Source: Bacteroidetes bacterium UBA7688 (GTDB taxonomy: Bacteria; Bacteroidota; Bacteroidia; Chitinophagales; Chitinophagaceae). Taken from it: a stretch of 6,469 nucleotides of DNA. The notes under the pieces are model-generated. The model was not told where the DNA came from. It ran no database searches and saw only the letters and a program-made list of their open reading frames with translations. Positions 3,991-6,469 of the stretch are shown piece after piece. Location: positions 1 through 6,469 of the forward strand of contig DLGS01000447.1 of assembly GCA_002482815.1 (NCBI GenBank), in the 5' to 3' direction. Each line of letters opens with the position of its first letter. The stretch's first letter is position 1. The position numbers were made by a program, and so were the translations under genes.

Positions 3991-6469
3991 TTACAATAAA
4001 CTCAGACTTTCTTCAATGGTTTTTATTTTTGCCAGCGCATCGCTTTGTTTCTTTTGCTCAGATGCCAGAATCTCCGGTTTTGCATTCGCCACAAATTTCT
4101 CATTGCTCAGTTTCTTCTCCACACTCATCAGGAAACCTTTCTGATAATCGAGGTCTTTCTGCAATTGTTCTTTTTGAGCAGTGGTGTCAATCGTTACATT
4201 GCTGCTGATGTAGAATTTATCCGTACCAACCACCAAAGAAATAGAACCCTGAATGGCTTCGCTGGTAAAGCTGATTTCTTCGGCGTTAATTTGTCTGCTG
4301 AGTAAAGAGGTTGCGTTGGCATAAACCGATTGTTCTTTCGTATCTACCGCCAGTTTAATCACATCTTTCGGTTTCAGGTTGTTTTTTACGCGCGCATCAC
4401 GAACGGCCGTAATCAAGTCCTGCAGCAATTTTCCCTGTGTAAGAATTTCAGTATTTGCTGAGGTAAACGAAGGCAACTGACGGTTCATCAGATCATCTTT
4501 TTGATCGCGCAGCAAATGGTAGATTTCTTCTGTTACAAAAGGCATATACGGATGCAACAATTGCAGCAAGGATTCGTAAATGTCAATGGTTTTAGTATAA
4601 ACTTCTGCCGACAATCCCTGATCCTGTGCAGGTTTTACCCACTCCAGGTACCAGCTGCAGAAGTCGTCCCAGATTAAAGAATAGATATTTTTCAAAGCTT
4701 CACTTAGGCGAAAGTCTTTCATCAGTTCTTCGATGCTCAGTTGTACCTGCTTGATGCGTTCCTGCATCCAGTTGATGGCAAACGTTTCTGTATTGCTTAC
4801 ATCCGGCGACACGCGCGCTTCCCACATTTTTACCAGTTTCATCGCATTCCACATTTTATTGCAGAAGTTGCGGCCTTGTTCCAGGAAGGCTTCGTCATAC
4901 AGAATATCATTTCCAGCAGGGGAAGAAATCATTACGCTAAAGCGAACCGTATCGGCTCCATGGTTTTCTATCAGATCCAGCAGGTCGGGCGAATTTCCCA
5001 ATTGCTTACTCATTTTGCGGCCTTGCTTATCGCGGATGATACCGGTAAAATAAACCTGGTCAAATGGTTTTTTGCCTTTGAATTGGTAGCCGGCCATTAC
5101 CATACGCGCCACCCAGAAGAAGATGATATCCGGGCCGGTCACCAAAGTATTGGTAGGGTAGTAATAATCCAGTTCTTTATTGTCCTTGTTTTCATTCCAG
5201 TCGAAAACCTGCAAAGGCCATAGCCAGCTGGAGAACCAGGTATCCAGTACATCATCTTCCTGGCGCAGGTCTGCTATCGATCCTGCAGGATTTGTTGACT
5301 GATATTTTGCCAAAGCTTCATCAGCGTTTTCTGCTACGTAAATTGTACCTTCTTTATCGTACCAAGCGGGTATGCGTTGCCCCCACCAAAGCTGGCGGCT
5401 GATGCACCAGTCTTTGATATTGCCCATCCAGTGGCGGTACAGATTTTTGAATTTGGAAGGATAAAAATCAATTTCTTCTTCCATTACCGCAGCCAGAGCC
5501 GGTGCAGCCATTTTCTCCATATCGCACCACCATTGCATCGATAATCTCGGCTCTATCACAGCACCGGTTCTTTCCGAAACACCTACTTGATTATTATAAT
5601 CTTCTTGCTTTACAAAATTGCCGGAAGCTTTCAGGTCTTCTACAATTTGCTTGCGCACCACAAAACGATCCTGACTGATGTACAATTCAGCAGCCTCGCT
5701 CATGGTTCCGTTTTCGTTCAGCGTATCTATAACAGCGAGTTTGTGTTTCAGTCCAAGGTTGTAGTCATTGATATCGTGAGCAGGCGTTACTTTTAATGCG
5801 CCTGTCCCGAACTCTTTATCAATATAATCGTCGAAAATAATAGGGATGCGGCGATTGATTAATGGAACAAAACAGAACTTTCCTTTTAGATGCGCATAAC
5901 GTTCATCGTCAGGATGCACACATACAGCGGTATCACCCATTATCGTTTCCGGGCGAACGGTTGCGATGGTGATGTATTCTTCCGTTTCACTGTCAATTTT
6001 ATATTGGATGTAAGTCAGTTTTGAGTTGGCTTCTTTATGCAAAACTTCCTCATCGCTCAAGGCTGTGAGGGCCTGAGGATCCCAGTTAATCATTTTTACC
6101 CCACGGTAAATATTGCCTTTGTTGTATAATTCAACGAAAACATTGATAACCGCTTTGTAGTAGCCTTCATCCATGGTGAAATGAGTGCGGTTCCAATCCA
6201 GCGAGCAACCTAATTTTTTTAATTGAGCTAAAATAATGCCACCATATTTCTCTTTCCATTCCCAGGCATATTCCAGGAATTCCTCCCGGCTCAGGTTATT
6301 TTTATCAATGCCTTTTTCTTTCAGCATATTCACCACTTTTGCTTCGGTAGCAATAGAAGCGTGGTCGGTACCGGGCACCCAGCACGTATTAAAACCCTGC
6401 ATTTTGGCACGGCGGATCAGAATGTCCTGGACAGTATTATTCAACGCGTGACCCATATGCAACACGCCT
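3991..6469 (-). CDS. valS: Valyl-tRNA synthetase (N-terminus cut by the window edge)
   Basis: This class I aminoacyl-tRNA synthetase charges tRNA-Val with valine using ATP in the cytoplasm and hydrolyses mischarged Thr-tRNA-Val. The frame is open through base 6469. The in-frame GTG at 6463-6465 is an internal valine just before the HIGH motif (G-V-L-H-M-G-H; HMGH at 6448-6459), not the start. About 45-50 residues should lie outside; the family in this phylum is roughly 870-880 long. Numbering from that Val, the connective editing domain is ~150-300 ('ATVRPETIMGDTA' 168-180, 'GTGALKVTPAHD' 220-231). The catalytic core resumes with 'DWCISRQLWWGQRIPAW' 352-368, 'DDVLDTWFSSWLWP' 404-417 and KMSKQ 484-488 (5002-5016), the KMSKS loop. 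The anticodon-binding helical domain is ~560-690 and the C-terminal tRNA-contacting coiled coil ~760-824 ('KKLSNEKFVANAKPEIL' 784-800). All expected parts are intact. It is the upstream gene of a probable operon with the 161-residue gene. Its promoter or any T-box-like leader is outside the window. Confidence 0.98.
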   Translation of the reverse strand, partial: GVLHMGHALNNTVQDILIRRAKMQGFNTCWVPGTDHASIATEAKVVNMLKEKGIDKNNLSREEFLEYAWEWKEKYGGIILAQLKKLGCSLDWNRTHFTMDEGYYKAVINVFVELYNKGNIYRGVKMINWDPQALTALSDEEVLHKEANSKLTYIQYKIDSETEEYITIATVRPETIMGDTAVCVHPDDERYAHLKGKFCFVPLINRRIPIIFDDYIDKEFGTGALKVTPAHDINDYNLGLKHKLAVIDTLNENGTMSEAAELYISQDRFVVRKQIVEDLKASGNFVKQEDYNNQVGVSERTGAVIEPRLSMQWWCDMEKMAAPALAAVMEEEIDFYPSKFKNLYRHWMGNIKDWCISRQLWWGQRIPAWYDKEGTIYVAENADEALAKYQSTNPAGSIADLRQEDDVLDTWFSSWLWPLQVFDWNENKDNKELDYYYPTNTLVTGPDIIFFWVARMVMAGYQFKGKKPFDQVYFTGIIRDKQGRKMSKQLGNSPDLLDLIENHGADTVRFSVMISSPAGNDILYDEAFLEQGRNFCNKMWNAMKLVKMWEARVSPDVSNTETFAINWMQERIKQVQLSIEELMKDFRLSEALKNIYSLIWDDFCSWYLEWVKPAQDQGLSAEVYTKTIDIYESLLQLLHPYMPFVTEEIYHLLRDQKDDLMNRQLPSFTSANTEILTQGKLLQDLITAVRDARVKNNLKPKDVIKLAVDTKEQSVYANATSLLSRQINAEEISFTSEAIQGSISLVVGTDKFYISSNVTIDTTAQKEQLQKDLDYQKGFLMSVEKKLSNEKFVANAKPEILASEQKKQSDALAKIKTIEESLSLL

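Noticed and set aside
4741..5223. A 160-codon open frame on the plus strand opposite valS
   Set aside because: It lies entirely antisense to the conserved catalytic and anticodon-binding parts of ValRS and has no recognisable domain or signal; it is a shadow frame.
6448..6465. GTG at 6463-6465 as the valS start codon
   Set aside because: It sits directly before the HIGH motif, and upstream codons GGC and beyond continue the conserved G-V-L-H-M-G-H segment, so the real start is outside the window.

Overview
The window reads as chromosomal DNA of a Bacteroidetes bacterium, probably a Chitinophagaceae-like member. Three things point there. Two predicted secreted proteins end in type IX secretion (T9SS) type A sorting domains, a system confined to this phylum. 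The valyl-tRNA synthetase has the phylum-style KMSKQ-LGNSPD signature. Start codons are preceded by A/T-rich leaders rather than Shine-Dalgarno sequences. Genus-level placement is inference.

Layout from left to right. Bases 1-131 are a GC-rich edge that I cannot assign: about 60% G+C over the first 60 bases, then a sharp drop. It may be the end of a gene, RNA or repeat cut by the window. A plus-strand gene (207-1793) encodes a 528-residue secreted protein with a probable beta-propeller body and a T9SS sorting tail. Facing it on the minus strand (1896-3374) is a 492-residue secreted protein built from about ten ~31-residue aromatic repeats, also with a T9SS tail. The convergent gap holds a rho-independent terminator that pairs best in minus-strand RNA. 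Further right, also on the minus strand, is a probable two-gene operon transcribed right to left. It consists of valS (3991 to beyond 6469, start codon outside the window) and, 10 bases downstream, a 161-residue secreted protein (3495-3980) resembling the C-terminal domain of the gliding/T9SS protein GldM. This operon ends in a second terminator nearly identical to the first.

How the genes relate: valS is housekeeping. The other three products all carry signal peptides and belong to the cell envelope or outside of the cell. Two are predicted T9SS cargo, and the third may resemble a T9SS motor component. Nothing in the window forms a defence system, mobile element or CRISPR array that I can support. 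The most unusual items are the duplicated terminator, the aromatic repeat protein, the stand-alone GldM-like domain behind valS, and the compositional break at the left edge.
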